Part shown: piece by piece, positions 53,676 through 62,573 of the stretch
Layout: every line of letters starts with the position of its first letter
Numbering within the stretch: position 1 is the stretch's first letter
Source: Acidimicrobiia bacterium
GTDB lineage: Bacteria; Actinomycetota; Acidimicrobiia; Acidimicrobiales; CAIXPF01
Assembly (NCBI GenBank): GCA_947476745.1
Contig: CANJRG010000010.1
Coordinates: 1-64,000, forward strand
Direction of reading: 5' to 3'
Length of the DNA stretch: 64,000 nucleotides
Notes under the pieces: model-generated
The model's input: only the letters and a program-made list of their open reading frames with translations
The model's database searches: none
What the model was told of the DNA's origin: nothing
Position numbers and translations under genes: made by a program

Positions 53676-53727
53676 TGTCAAGTGTCCGTACCCGGCTGAC
53701 AGTTCGTGTTCGGTACCTGCCTGACAG
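53676..53727. repeat. Terminal inverted-repeat-like end of an IS481-type element
   Basis: tgtcaagtgtccgtacccgg (53676-53695) opens the mobile segment just after the LLM stop and resembles the ends I recall for IS481-family elements. Within it gtacccggctgacag and gtacctgcctgacag form an imperfect sub-repeat. No matching right end is seen here. Confidence 0.5.
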
Positions 53728-53739
53728 GTGGTGAGCGGT

Positions 53740-54231
53740 TCAGGCAGCATTGATCCTGCGGGGCCTGCCGCCGGGGTTGGCGAGAGCGCCGTGTTCTCGT
53801 GTGCGGTCGTGCTTGATCCGATGCCGGCGGATGAGTTGCTCACCGATCGCGGTCTCGACGTGATCACCAACGACAGCGACCTGGACCTGCCGACCCCGAT
53901 AGGCGTTTCCGGCCCGACAGTTCGCCCCGGCGATGCTCACGTTGCCCGACGAGTCGACCTTGCGCCACACCGTCACCACAGACACGGTCGACCGCACAGC
54001 CACGGGTTCACGGCCACGCGCTCGACGCTCGATACCTGCCTGTTGTTTGGTCGGGTCGTGACGGCGGGCGTGCGTCGCGATCAGCACACCGCGGTGGTGG
54101 AGGTGCACGAGCCCGCCATCGCAGACCACCTGGACTTCTTGGCCGGCGAGCCGCACGCCAGCCTTGTAGTCGGCTGCGGCGAGGCTGACCGTGCCCTTGC
54201 GGCTCACGCGCCGGGTCGCCGCTGGCGGCAT
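53740..54231 (-). pseudogene. IS481-family transposase, C-terminal fragment
   Basis: A 163-residue open frame that matches the tail of IS481 transposases: two tandem beta-barrel units (GTVSLAAADYKAGVRLAGQE and GNVSIAGANCRAGNAYRGRQ), a GVLIATHARRHDP motif, and the typical end NPGGRPRRINAA. The DDE catalytic core upstream is missing and is replaced by IS3 sequence. It was probably truncated by, or with, the IS3 insertion. Confidence 0.72.
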
Positions 54232-54243
54232 CCCCGCGGCGGG

Positions 54244-54390
54244 ATCAGCCGCCGCTCTGACGGTGTGAGCACCGCCGAACGGGCTGAGTTGGTTGAGCTA
54301 CGCCGCGAGCTACGCGTCGCGAAACTCGAGGTGGAGATCCTCAAACGCGCGGCGGCGTACTTCGCCCGAGAGAACATGCTCCCAAACTGA
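54244..54390 (+). pseudogene. IS3-family OrfA, C-terminal fragment
   Basis: Encodes VSTAERAELVELRRELRVAK and LEVEILKRAAAYFARENMLPN, the leucine-zipper end of IS3 OrfA; the N-terminal helix-turn-helix half is absent. It ends in TGA at 54390, overlapping the start of orfB in the -1 frame as in intact IS3 elements. Confidence 0.7.
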
Positions 54391-55242
54391 TCTACACCTT
54401 CGTCACTGAGCGCTGCTCGGATCTGCCGGTCTCGGTGCGTTGCCGGGTGATGGGGGTGTCGACTTCGAGGTTCTACCAACGACGCTCCGAGCCGGTCACC
54501 GACCGCGAACTCGCCGATGCTCACCGGGCCAACGAGGTGCACGACATTTGGAAGATGTCACGGCATTCCTACGGGATGCCGCGCATCCGTCACGGACTCC
54601 GCCTGGGTTCGGGCGAAGGCTGCTCGCGCACCACCGTCGCCCGGCTGATGGCCGATTGCGGCGCAGTTGGGATCCACTACCGGCGTCGAGGTGGCTGCAC
54701 CCGGCCCGGCGACGGTGGCACCTCAGATGATCTGGTGAACCGGGGTTTCGACCCCGAAGGACCAGACCGGTTGTGGGTGATGGACGTGACCGAACACCGC
54801 ACCGGAACCGGCAAGGTGCACCTGGCGGTCGTGTTGGACGCTTGGTCGCGGCGGGTAGCCGGCTGGTCGATCGCTGATCACATGCGCGCCGAGCTCGTCG
54901 CCGACGCCGAGCAGATGGCCACTTGGCGGCGCCGCCCGCCAGCGGGCCAGACGATCGATTGAATCCGGTCAATACACGTCTTGGCTGTTCGGCAACCGGC
55001 TCCGCTCTGCCGGCCTGTTGGGCTCGATGGGAACCGTCGGCGATGGTTTCGATAACAGCGTCGCTGAGGCGTTTTTCTCCGGGCTACAACGAGAATTGCT
55101 CGACCAGCACACCTGGGCCAACAGAGACCAGCTCGCCGCCGCGATGTTCGACTGGATCGAGACTTGGTACAACCCGAGGCGACGTCACAGCTACAACCAG
55201 GGGCTCAGCCCCATCGACTACGAGACCGCAAACGCGGCATGA
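54387..55242 (+). pseudogene. IS3-family OrfB transposase, damaged
   Basis: The 5' part keeps the N-terminal region (CRVMGVSTSRFYQRRSEPV; HSYGMPRIRHGLRLGSGEG) and the first catalytic aspartate in RLWVMDVTEHRTGTGKVHLA. Around 54950-54975 the HSDxG segment that supplies the second aspartate is replaced by an unreadable stretch with a stop, and the frame shifts. The 3' part in the new frame has the catalytic glutamate in NSVAEAFFSGLQRELL and ends RRRHSYNQGLSPIDYE. With the second aspartate lost it cannot transpose. Confidence 0.78.
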
Positions 55243-55526
55243 TCACCCCACACCAACCCCGTCCGTCAGACCGGGGTACTTCCATTCCTCCGAGCGAGGC
55301 TCCTTGTGGATGCCGGCCGGGTGACGTGGCTGCTGTGGCGCGGCGATGTCAGTCCGAGCCTCGTCGTTGTCCGCGGATCCCATGAGCAACGAACGTAGTG
55401 GCCTGTCCGGTCGGCCGATCGCTCGATTTCGAGCCGCCCGACTCAGTGCAAGAGACGTTGCATCCCCACGTGCCTGTCCAACGGTTAGAGTACAAGCGTT
55501 ACTTAGAGAGATGGGAGGTAACGGTT
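55243..55526. other. Gap between IS3 remnant and Fic gene
   Basis: Contains the probable IS3 right end and, near 55480-55510, an AT-richer stretch with two ttagag copies just before the Fic ribosome site; a promoter is likely there. Confidence 0.35.
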
Positions 55527-56819
55527 GTGGCAACACTGATCAGAGGCCGCTGGACCTCCTCGTTCGAGGGGATGAGTCGACGCGACCGCCAGGGTTGCGA
55601 GTACGACGCCTACCTCCCCGACCCGCTCACCGGGTGGGAGCTCGCCCTGCCGGCCGATCTCGCCGCGGACCTCGGCGACGCGGAAGCAGCGATTCGCAGG
55701 CTGAACGCGACCGGCACGTCGCATGTCAGCCTCGAAGGGCTGGCGCGGTTCTTGCTGCGCGCCGAGTCGGTCGCCTCCTCGAAGATCGAGGGACTGGAGG
55801 CAGGTCCACGCCGCTTGCTCGACGCAGAGGTCGTGCTTGCTCAGGGTGGCGACGCAGCCGATCGGATCGCAGTCGAGGTGCTCGCCAACGTCGCAGCCAT
55901 GGAGGCCGCCGTCGAGTTGGGCTCGTCGACCGACACGATCACCCTCGAGGACCTGCTCGGTATCCACCGGACCTTGATGGAACGATCTTCGATGCCGCAC
56001 ATCGGCGGTGTGGTCCGCACAATGCAGAACTGGATCGGCGGTAGCAGCTACAACCCGTGCTCCGCAGCGTTCGTCCCACCGCCACCGGACACTGTCGACG
56101 CCTTGCTCCACGACCTCCTCGACTACGTCAACGGCGATGACCATCCTGCCCTCGTGCAAGCGGCGGTCGCTCACGCCCAGTTCGAGACGATCCACCCGTT
56201 CGCCGATGGCAATGGCCGCACCGGCCGCGCGCTCATCCATGTCATCCTCCGCCGCCGGGGCCTCGCACCGCGCTTCGTGCCGCCGATCAGTCTCGTGCTC
56301 GCCACCTGGGCGAGTGACTACATCGCCGGGCTGACCACGTTTCGACACCTCGGTGCGCCTGCCAGTCCTAAGCGATCCGCCGGTGCGGGCGCTTGGTTGC
56401 GTACGTTCGCCACCGCTGCACACCGATCGTGTTCGGACGCCGAGTCCTACGCGGGCAAGATCCAAGCACTCGATGCACGATGGCGGACACAACTCGGTCG
56501 AGTCCGCGCCAACTCAGCAGTCGAGCTACTCCTCGACCTCCTGCCAGGCGTCCCGGTGATCACCGTCGACAGCGCGGCACGACTGATCGGACGATCCGAG
56601 ATGCGAACAGGCGAAGCCATCAACCGTCTCGAAGCCGCCGGAGTGTTGCGCCAACGCAACATCGGTAGGCAGCGCTACCGAGTCTTCGAAGCAGCCGATG
56701 TCGTCGACCTGTTCACGGGCGTCGAACGAGCCCTCGCGAGTCCCACCGGTGACACCGCCACAGCTGCACCGAACCGCCGAGTTCCGCGTCGGGTGCAGCC
56801 CGCCGGAGACGAGGTCTGA
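55527..56819 (+). CDS. Fic-family AMP-transferase with N-terminal inhibitory motif
   Basis: A 430-residue Fic protein. The core has the catalytic HPFADGNGRTGRA (HxFx(D)GNGRxxR) with all key residues. The N-terminal helix holds SSKIEG, matching the (S/T)xxxE(G/N) inhibitory motif of class II Fic proteins, in which the glutamate blocks ATP binding. The C-terminus is a winged-helix-like domain (AARLIGRSEMRTGEAINRLE). It would transfer AMP to a target-protein hydroxyl when the block is lifted. The GTG start is eight bases after GGGAGG. No antitoxin gene is adjacent, consistent with self-inhibition. It sits directly downstream of IS remnants and may have been acquired with them. Confidence 0.92.
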   Translation: MATLIRGRWTSSFEGMSRRDRQGCEYDAYLPDPLTGWELALPADLAADLGDAEAAIRRLNATGTSHVSLEGLARFLLRAESVASSKIEGLEAGPRRLLDAEVVLAQGGDAADRIAVEVLANVAAMEAAVELGSSTDTITLEDLLGIHRTLMERSSMPHIGGVVRTMQNWIGGSSYNPCSAAFVPPPPDTVDALLHDLLDYVNGDDHPALVQAAVAHAQFETIHPFADGNGRTGRALIHVILRRRGLAPRFVPPISLVLATWASDYIAGLTTFRHLGAPASPKRSAGAGAWLRTFATAAHRSCSDAESYAGKIQALDARWRTQLGRVRANSAVELLLDLLPGVPVITVDSAARLIGRSEMRTGEAINRLEAAGVLRQRNIGRQRYRVFEAADVVDLFTGVERALASPTGDTATAAPNRRVPRRVQPAGDEV

Positions 56820-57022
56820 CCATGGCGCGACCTCGGCGCCCTGGTCCCGGAGAGCATCTGCCAGCAGATCTGTTCTCGATCGATCCGACGTCGTACCTGC
56901 CGATGGCGTTGGCAGACCGACCCTGGCCCAATCCTGCGCGGTTCCCGGTGAATCACGCAGGCAGTCATGTGCGACCTGTCACCTATCCGTGCAGCAGTCC
57001 CGAACGACCCCTGAGACACAAG

Positions 57023-57056
57023 AGAGGCCCTTCCCGGTTCCCCGGAAAGGGCCTCT
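57023..57056 (-). terminator. Terminator downstream of the initiator tRNA
   Basis: agaggcccttcc (57023-57034) pairs with ggaaagggcctct (57044-57056) with one bulged base. It follows the 3' end of the minus-strand tRNA by about 16 bases, and a T-rich stretch (cttgtgtct) follows on that strand. Confidence 0.65.
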
Positions 57057-57072
57057 GACCTGCGCTTCTCGA

Positions 57073-57149
<77 letters not shown>

Positions 57150-57243
57150 TTGGAGACTCTAGCGTGCCGAGCCGGCCGAGCGGAAAGGAATTCCGCCAAA
57201 TCCGGCCGGCACCGAACTCATCAGCGCACCAGCGCTACCGGCG

Positions 57244-60200
57244 TCAGGCCTGTCCGGCCTGGGTGGTCGGTGCGACGTTGCGGGCCACCTGGTCGGCCAG
57301 GATCCGCCTGGCCTCGTTGACCTTGGCCTGGAACATGGCCAGATCACCCCGGCGCAGGGCCGCATCGGCCTCGGCGAGCAACTGGTCGGCCGCCTGCAGG
57401 GCAGCCTCGTTGGTCAGCGGCGGTGCGGCCGGCGAGTTCGGACGCGGCGTCGTGGTGGGCGACGGCGTGGACGTCCCCGTCGACGAGCGGGGGGCCGTGG
57501 TGGTCGTCGAGGTCGAGGGTGTCGCCGAGCCCCCGCCGGCAGCATTGTCCCCCGGCGCGGTCGCGGTCTGCCTCCCCTGGGAGTTCAGGGTGTCGAACTG
57601 CACCGCGTCATTCCCGAAGATCCGGGTGAGGGCATCGGTGAGCGTGGGCTCGCTGACGATCTTCTGCCCGTAGGCGACGATCACCGAGTTCAGCTCCGGC
57701 ACCCGCGACGAGCCACCGGACGCTGCCGTCACGTACATCGGCGTCACCCACAGCAACGACTGCCCGATGGGCAGCAGCACCCGTGCCCCGAGCTGCACGT
57801 CGGAACCGGTGTTGGGGTTCGCCAGCAGCGAGATCTGCTTGGAGATGACGTCGTCGGAGAGGATGCGCGAGGTCAGCAGCGTCGGGCTAAGCACCTCATC
57901 GGAGGTCACCCGGTACACCTTCAGCGTGCCGTCCGGCTTCGCCGCCATGAACGCGGTCATCGTCTCGCGTCGTTGCCGGTCACGTTCGGAGATCGGCACG
58001 AACGGGCGGGTCAGCACAAAGGACAGCTTGTCCTCGTCGGGCAGCCGCAGCACCTGGTACTGCGGGCTCACCGGTTGGCCGATGGACAGCCCCGACACGG
58101 TGATACCGCTCGGCGTGATCATGGTGGTCGTCGGGGCCGTCGCTCCGACCTTGACCTCGGTGTCGGGCTGGTCGGCCACCGCCCAACGACCGACCAGGTT
58201 GTAGAAGCGGGTCGGGTCCTGCACGTGGTAGAGCCCGTACATGGTGCTCTGCACCCGGAACAGGTCTTCGGGGTGGCGCAGGTGCGCCACGATCGACGCC
58301 GGCATGTCCGACATCGGCCGGAACAGCTTGGGGAAGGCCATCTGGTAGGCCCGGGCGATCGGGTCGACCACCCCGGCTCGGTCGACGAGGTAGAGCGTGA
58401 CGGTGCCGTCGTAGGCATCGACGGTGGCCTTCACCGAGTTGCGCACGTAGTTGAACGACCCCCGCAGGCCACTGTCGGCCGGCAGGTCCTCGCCGCCGAA
58501 GGACTGGCTGTATGGGTAGGCGTCGCTGGTGGTGTAGCCGTCGAGCACGTACACCACCCGGCTCTCGGCCAGCACCGGGTAGGGGTCGCTGTCGAAGGCC
58601 AGGAACGGCGCCACCGCCTGCACCCGGCCCCGCACGTCGCGCTGGTGGATCAGGCGGGAGTTCGGGGTCAGGAACTCCGATACCAGGGGGTTGAGGTCGC
58701 CGAAGCGCAGCGCGAACGCCGCGCGGCGCGTCACCGAGTCGAGGGCCACGCCGCCGGTGCCCTGGTAGGTGTAGTCGTCGCCGTCGTAGGCGATCTCAGC
58801 CCGATCGTTGTTGACGATGGAGTAGCCGCCCATCGCCTCGGAGACGTAGAGACGGGGCTGGTCCAAGGTGGCGCCGAGGTCCTGGGACACCTCGAGCCCG
58901 TCGCCCACGCCGCTCACGAGATAGTCGGGTCGGCCGTTGGTGACCTGCCCGGCCGCAGCCAGCACCGCGCCATACCCCTGGGTATAGATGAGGTGCAGGC
59001 CCTCCCAGCTCTTCTGCGGCACGCCGTTGGCGTTGAGCTCGCGGGCCCCGATCACGGTCAGGGTTTCCTGGTCCTGCACCTGGTAACGGTCGACATCGAG
59101 CGTGTCCTGGAACGACAACCAGCCGTTCTGGGCCTGCTCCCGGCTGAGAACGCCGCTGATGATGGCCGGGTCGAGCAGGCCGACATTGCGGAACACTCCG
59201 ACGTCGGAGGCCGAGGCCAGCTCGTCCGCAGTCAGGTTGGACCCGGCGGCGTAGTCGGTCTCCTCCACCGCAGTCATTTCGTAGGCCGCGCGGGTCGCCT
59301 CGATGTTGCGGGCGATGTAGGGCTGCTCCTTGGCCGACTCGCCCCGGGCCTCGACGGTGAACTTCTGGACGAACCACGGATAGGACGAGCCGACCACGAT
59401 CGCGGCGAACGCCCACAGACCCACCGCCACCACCGGCAGGGTCCAGCCCCGACGCTTGATGTTGACCAGGAACAACGCCACCGATAGCAGCGAGATGGCG
59501 ATCAGCAGGCTCAGCGCCGGCATGCGGGCATTGACCTCGGTGTAGGACGCGCCCTCCACGAATCCCCGGCTCGAGGTGGTCAGGGCATACCGCTGCAACC
59601 AGTAGTCGGCCGTTTTGACCAGGGCCAGCACCGCCAGCAGTACCGAGAGATGGCCCTTCACCGCCGGGGTGACCCGCTGGCCGACGGTCTGCACCCGGAT
59701 GCCACCGTTGAGGTAATGAGCGACCAGGGTGACGATAAGGATGATGACGCACGCCGCGAACAGCCAGCTGACCAAGAACCGCAGGAAGGGCAGCTCGAAC
59801 ACGTAGAACCCGATGTCGATTCCGTGCAGCGGATCGTTCACCCCGAAGTCCACCCGGTGGGTGAACAGCAGCCAGGAGCGCCACTCCTGGGAGACCCCGA
59901 CACCGGCGATGAGGGCGAACAATGCGGCGGTGACAAACCGCACCAGGCCGGCACGACGGCCGACAAAGGCGTAGTACCGCTCGAGCAGGTCCTCCTCGGG
60001 CCCGCTGGGACGGAAGCGCGGCGCGAGGCGATCGGCGATGAGGAGGTTGATCCACAGCAGTGCGAAAAACACGCCGGTGAAGATCACCCCAAGGGCGACC
60101 TTGGCCCCCAGGACCCCGGTCCACACCGACGACAGCCCCAACGAGTCGAACCACAGGAAGTCGGTGTAGGTGCGGGCGATGCCACGCAACGACAGGAACA

Positions 60201-60291
60201 GCACAGCCAATCCGCCGGCAACCACGCCGAGCAGGACTCGGCCACGCCTGGAAAGCCGACGCGGCGATGCGGCGTCGTTGGGGGTGGGCAT
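57244..60291 (-). CDS. UPF0182 family large membrane protein
   Basis: A 1015-residue membrane protein of the UPF0182 family. Hydrophobic segments lie in the first ~330 residues (for example VLLGVVAGGLAVLFLSLRGI, FVTAALFALIAGVGVS and VVAVGLWAFAAIVVGSSYPW). A large extracytoplasmic region follows, with IVAYGQKIVSEPTLTDAL near the end, then a Thr/Ser/Pro-rich linker and a final helical tail (ALQAADQLLAEADAALRRGD). Function is not established; the family is nearly universal in actinobacteria. It is preceded by an 83-base gap after the DivIVA gene on the same strand. Confidence 0.92.
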   Translation of the reverse strand: MPTPNDAASPRRLSRRGRVLLGVVAGGLAVLFLSLRGIARTYTDFLWFDSLGLSSVWTGVLGAKVALGVIFTGVFFALLWINLLIADRLAPRFRPSGPEEDLLERYYAFVGRRAGLVRFVTAALFALIAGVGVSQEWRSWLLFTHRVDFGVNDPLHGIDIGFYVFELPFLRFLVSWLFAACVIILIVTLVAHYLNGGIRVQTVGQRVTPAVKGHLSVLLAVLALVKTADYWLQRYALTTSSRGFVEGASYTEVNARMPALSLLIAISLLSVALFLVNIKRRGWTLPVVAVGLWAFAAIVVGSSYPWFVQKFTVEARGESAKEQPYIARNIEATRAAYEMTAVEETDYAAGSNLTADELASASDVGVFRNVGLLDPAIISGVLSREQAQNGWLSFQDTLDVDRYQVQDQETLTVIGARELNANGVPQKSWEGLHLIYTQGYGAVLAAAGQVTNGRPDYLVSGVGDGLEVSQDLGATLDQPRLYVSEAMGGYSIVNNDRAEIAYDGDDYTYQGTGGVALDSVTRRAAFALRFGDLNPLVSEFLTPNSRLIHQRDVRGRVQAVAPFLAFDSDPYPVLAESRVVYVLDGYTTSDAYPYSQSFGGEDLPADSGLRGSFNYVRNSVKATVDAYDGTVTLYLVDRAGVVDPIARAYQMAFPKLFRPMSDMPASIVAHLRHPEDLFRVQSTMYGLYHVQDPTRFYNLVGRWAVADQPDTEVKVGATAPTTTMITPSGITVSGLSIGQPVSPQYQVLRLPDEDKLSFVLTRPFVPISERDRQRRETMTAFMAAKPDGTLKVYRVTSDEVLSPTLLTSRILSDDVISKQISLLANPNTGSDVQLGARVLLPIGQSLLWVTPMYVTAASGGSSRVPELNSVIVAYGQKIVSEPTLTDALTRIFGNDAVQFDTLNSQGRQTATAPGDNAAGGGSATPSTSTTTTAPRSSTGTSTPSPTTTPRPNSPAAPPLTNEAALQAADQLLAEADAALRRGDLAMFQAKVNEARRILADQVARNVAPTTQAGQA

Positions 60292-60374
60292 GGGCTGATG
60301 CTAGCGGTGGTGGTCGTCGATCAGAGTTCAGGCAGAACGGTTCCCACCGGCACGGCACCGGCACCTGCCGCCGC

Positions 60375-62564
60375 TCAGGACACCTCGACCAGCACCAGCG
60401 CGCACCGGCAGCCGGCGAAGGCCGGCGGGGCCGCATGACCGGTCGGATAGGTCGCACCCAGCTCCTGGGGACCGGCCAGGGCGTTGTCGAGGCAGTCGGG
60501 CCCGCAGGCATTGCAAACCCATCGGGCCTGCGCCCCCGCCGGAGCCGCCGCGAGCTGACCCGCGGCGTAGGCGCCGAACACCGCGAACTCGACCAGCTCA
60601 GCGAGCCGCTGGCTACGCACCTCCCGATAGGCCGAACGCACCCGGTCGACGGACCACAGCTCCTGGTCGGGCCCGGCATCGTCGTTGCCCGCGGACAGTC
60701 GCTGGCGCAAGGCGACGACCACGGCCTCGGCCAAGTCCGCCGTCTGGGCGGTCACCTCTACCGACTCGGCCGCCGTGTTGTCCTCCGGTCGCACCGAACG
60801 GCGCCCGGACAGGAACGCGCCGGCCAGCTCGTCACGGGTCGCGGCCACGTACACGTCGACCATCTCCGACAGCCCCGGGGCGCGGGCCGGCTCCTTGCCG
60901 TCGGCGTTGCGGCCGGCCTCGAGCAACTGGTTCTGCTGATCCGACAACGCCAGCTTCAGCTGCCGGTTCAGGTCGCGCACGGTGGGCGCCAGCAACGCAT
61001 CGCGGGTGTGCAACGCGACCCGGTCGGGGTCCGCGGCCCCAGTGGCCTCGGCATCGGCTGCGCCGGATGAACCCGGCTCGGACGTCTCCGGTGCCCCGCC
61101 GGCAGACGCGTCGGGCTCGACGGCGGCGAGCCCGACCACGACCGCAGCACCGCTTGCCGTAACCTCAGCGGGAGACCCCTCCTCGTCGGCGGCGCGGAGC
61201 CGGGCGAACAGCTCCTCGGCCTTCTTGGGGCTGCGCGTCTTCCGCCCGCTCCGCGTCCTACCCGTGGCGGCGCTCCCACCGGCCGACTCGCTCGATTCGA
61301 CGGTCTCGGCTGCGTCGGCCGGCGCGCCGGGCGGGGTCCCATCGACGGAACCGTCCTCCGCCGGGACGGCTTCGGCCGCGACGTCGGTCGGGGCGTTGTC
61401 GTGTCGGCCGTCGCGCACGTCGATCACGGCGTCCTCATCGGCCGGCGCCGTCGCGTTGTCGACGACGTCCGCCACCGGCTCGGGCTCCACCGGCTCGGAT
61501 GCGGCAGCGCTGTCGACCTCGGGTTCGATCACGGTGACCGCGGCGAACTCGCCGGTATCGAGCGCAGACAGGTCCTCGTCGCGAGCCAACAGGGCGGCGA
61601 CGTCGATCAGCCCGGTGTCCTTGGCCATCTCGACCTCGGCATCGAGGTCGACCATCGTGGGGATCTCGTCCACCTCGACGGTACGCGCCGCCCGCTCCCC
61701 CGCCAGCTTGGCGTCGACCAGCGACCCCGACAGCTCGGCCTGGACCTCGACCACACCCTGACGCACCCCGTCGATGGCCTCGAGCAACCGTTCCCGCGCG
61801 GCCCGCACCCGTTCGAGTTGTTGGCGGGCCACGTTGCGCCGTCGAGCCATGTCGGTGAGGATCCGCTCCCGCACCGCCCTGGCCTCGACGACCATGCGCC
61901 GGCCCTCGTCGCGCGCCGCCTCCCGGGTCGACACCGCGTCGGCCTCGGCCCGGGCCTTGAGCTCGTCGGCCGCGGCGGCGAGTTCCGTCGCAGCGTCGGC
62001 GGCCTCGGCGCGTGTCTGTTCCGCCGTCTCCTGTGCGGCGGCCCCGATCGCGGCCGCGGCCGCCGCGGCCTGCTCCAGGATCGCCGCCGCCACCGCCTCG
62101 GCCTCGGCGGTGCGCTCGGCCAGGACAGATTCGGCCCGGGCGCGCAGACCATCGGCCTCGGCGGCCACCGCCTCGGACACCGCCGCGGCATCAGCCTGCG
62201 CCCGCTGGGTGATCTCGGCCGCGGCTTCACGGGCGGTGGTGAGGACCCGGGCGGTCTCCTGGCCGAGCAGTTCGCTGACCTGGCGGATGTCGAGCGGGGC
62301 GGGCGCCAGGACCGTATTGCGTTCCTCGGCTGTCTCGAGCCGCGTCACGAGCTCGGCCTCCCGGTCGAGCACCGTTCGCAGCTCGCTGGCCACCCGCGCG
62401 AGGAAGGCGCGCACCTCGGTCGAATCGAGCCCACGGAAGCCGGTACGGAACTCGGCATGCGAGACCCGCTCGGGCGTCAACCAACCACCAGCAGGCGTCG
62501 TGCGCACCGCCGGAACCGCAGACGATGAGGGACTGGAAGCACTCTGGGCGCGGAAATCGGCCAT
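60375..62564 (-). CDS. DivIVA-domain protein fused to a phage-Mu-F-like Cys-rich C-terminus
   Basis: A 729-residue cytoplasmic protein. The N-terminus carries a DivIVA-like lipid-binding segment (LTPERVSHAEFRTGFRGLDS, then STEVRAFLARVASEL). A long alanine-rich coiled coil follows (about residues 90-270), then an acidic, disordered middle (about 290-500), and a C-terminal helical domain (VRSAYREVRSQRLAELVEF) that ends in RWVCNACGPDCLDNALAG and PPAFAGCRCALVLVEVS. The last part, with CxxCxxxC and a PPxxxxCRC motif, resembles phage minor head proteins of the Mu-F/SPP1-gp7 type. A role in polar or cell-wall organisation is inferred from the DivIVA part only. The gene lies 9 bases after the PDZ-Lon gene. 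Confidence 0.82.
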   Translation of the reverse strand: MADFRAQSASSPSSSAVPAVRTTPAGGWLTPERVSHAEFRTGFRGLDSTEVRAFLARVASELRTVLDREAELVTRLETAEERNTVLAPAPLDIRQVSELLGQETARVLTTAREAAAEITQRAQADAAAVSEAVAAEADGLRARAESVLAERTAEAEAVAAAILEQAAAAAAAIGAAAQETAEQTRAEAADAATELAAAADELKARAEADAVSTREAARDEGRRMVVEARAVRERILTDMARRRNVARQQLERVRAARERLLEAIDGVRQGVVEVQAELSGSLVDAKLAGERAARTVEVDEIPTMVDLDAEVEMAKDTGLIDVAALLARDEDLSALDTGEFAAVTVIEPEVDSAAASEPVEPEPVADVVDNATAPADEDAVIDVRDGRHDNAPTDVAAEAVPAEDGSVDGTPPGAPADAAETVESSESAGGSAATGRTRSGRKTRSPKKAEELFARLRAADEEGSPAEVTASGAAVVVGLAAVEPDASAGGAPETSEPGSSGAADAEATGAADPDRVALHTRDALLAPTVRDLNRQLKLALSDQQNQLLEAGRNADGKEPARAPGLSEMVDVYVAATRDELAGAFLSGRRSVRPEDNTAAESVEVTAQTADLAEAVVVALRQRLSAGNDDAGPDQELWSVDRVRSAYREVRSQRLAELVEFAVFGAYAAGQLAAAPAGAQARWVCNACGPDCLDNALAGPQELGATYPTGHAAPPAFAGCRCALVLVEVS

Positions 62565-62573
62565 GTTCGGATG

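Larger units (their letters stand above)
53676..55284. mobile_element. Nested IS481 and IS3 insertion-sequence remnants
   Basis: A 1.6-kb block of decayed transposases in opposite orientations. The IS481 piece (53740-54231, minus) keeps only the C-terminal part. The IS3 piece (about 54244-55242, plus) keeps part of orfA and a broken orfB. The outer IS481 end is at 53676; a probable IS3 right end (ccggggtacttcca) is near 55284. The block is not autonomous. Confidence 0.68.

Noticed and set aside
56822-57058. A 78-codon open frame after the Fic gene
   Set aside because: Proline/arginine-rich, without similarity, and running into the tRNA terminator hairpin; there is no evidence that it is a gene.
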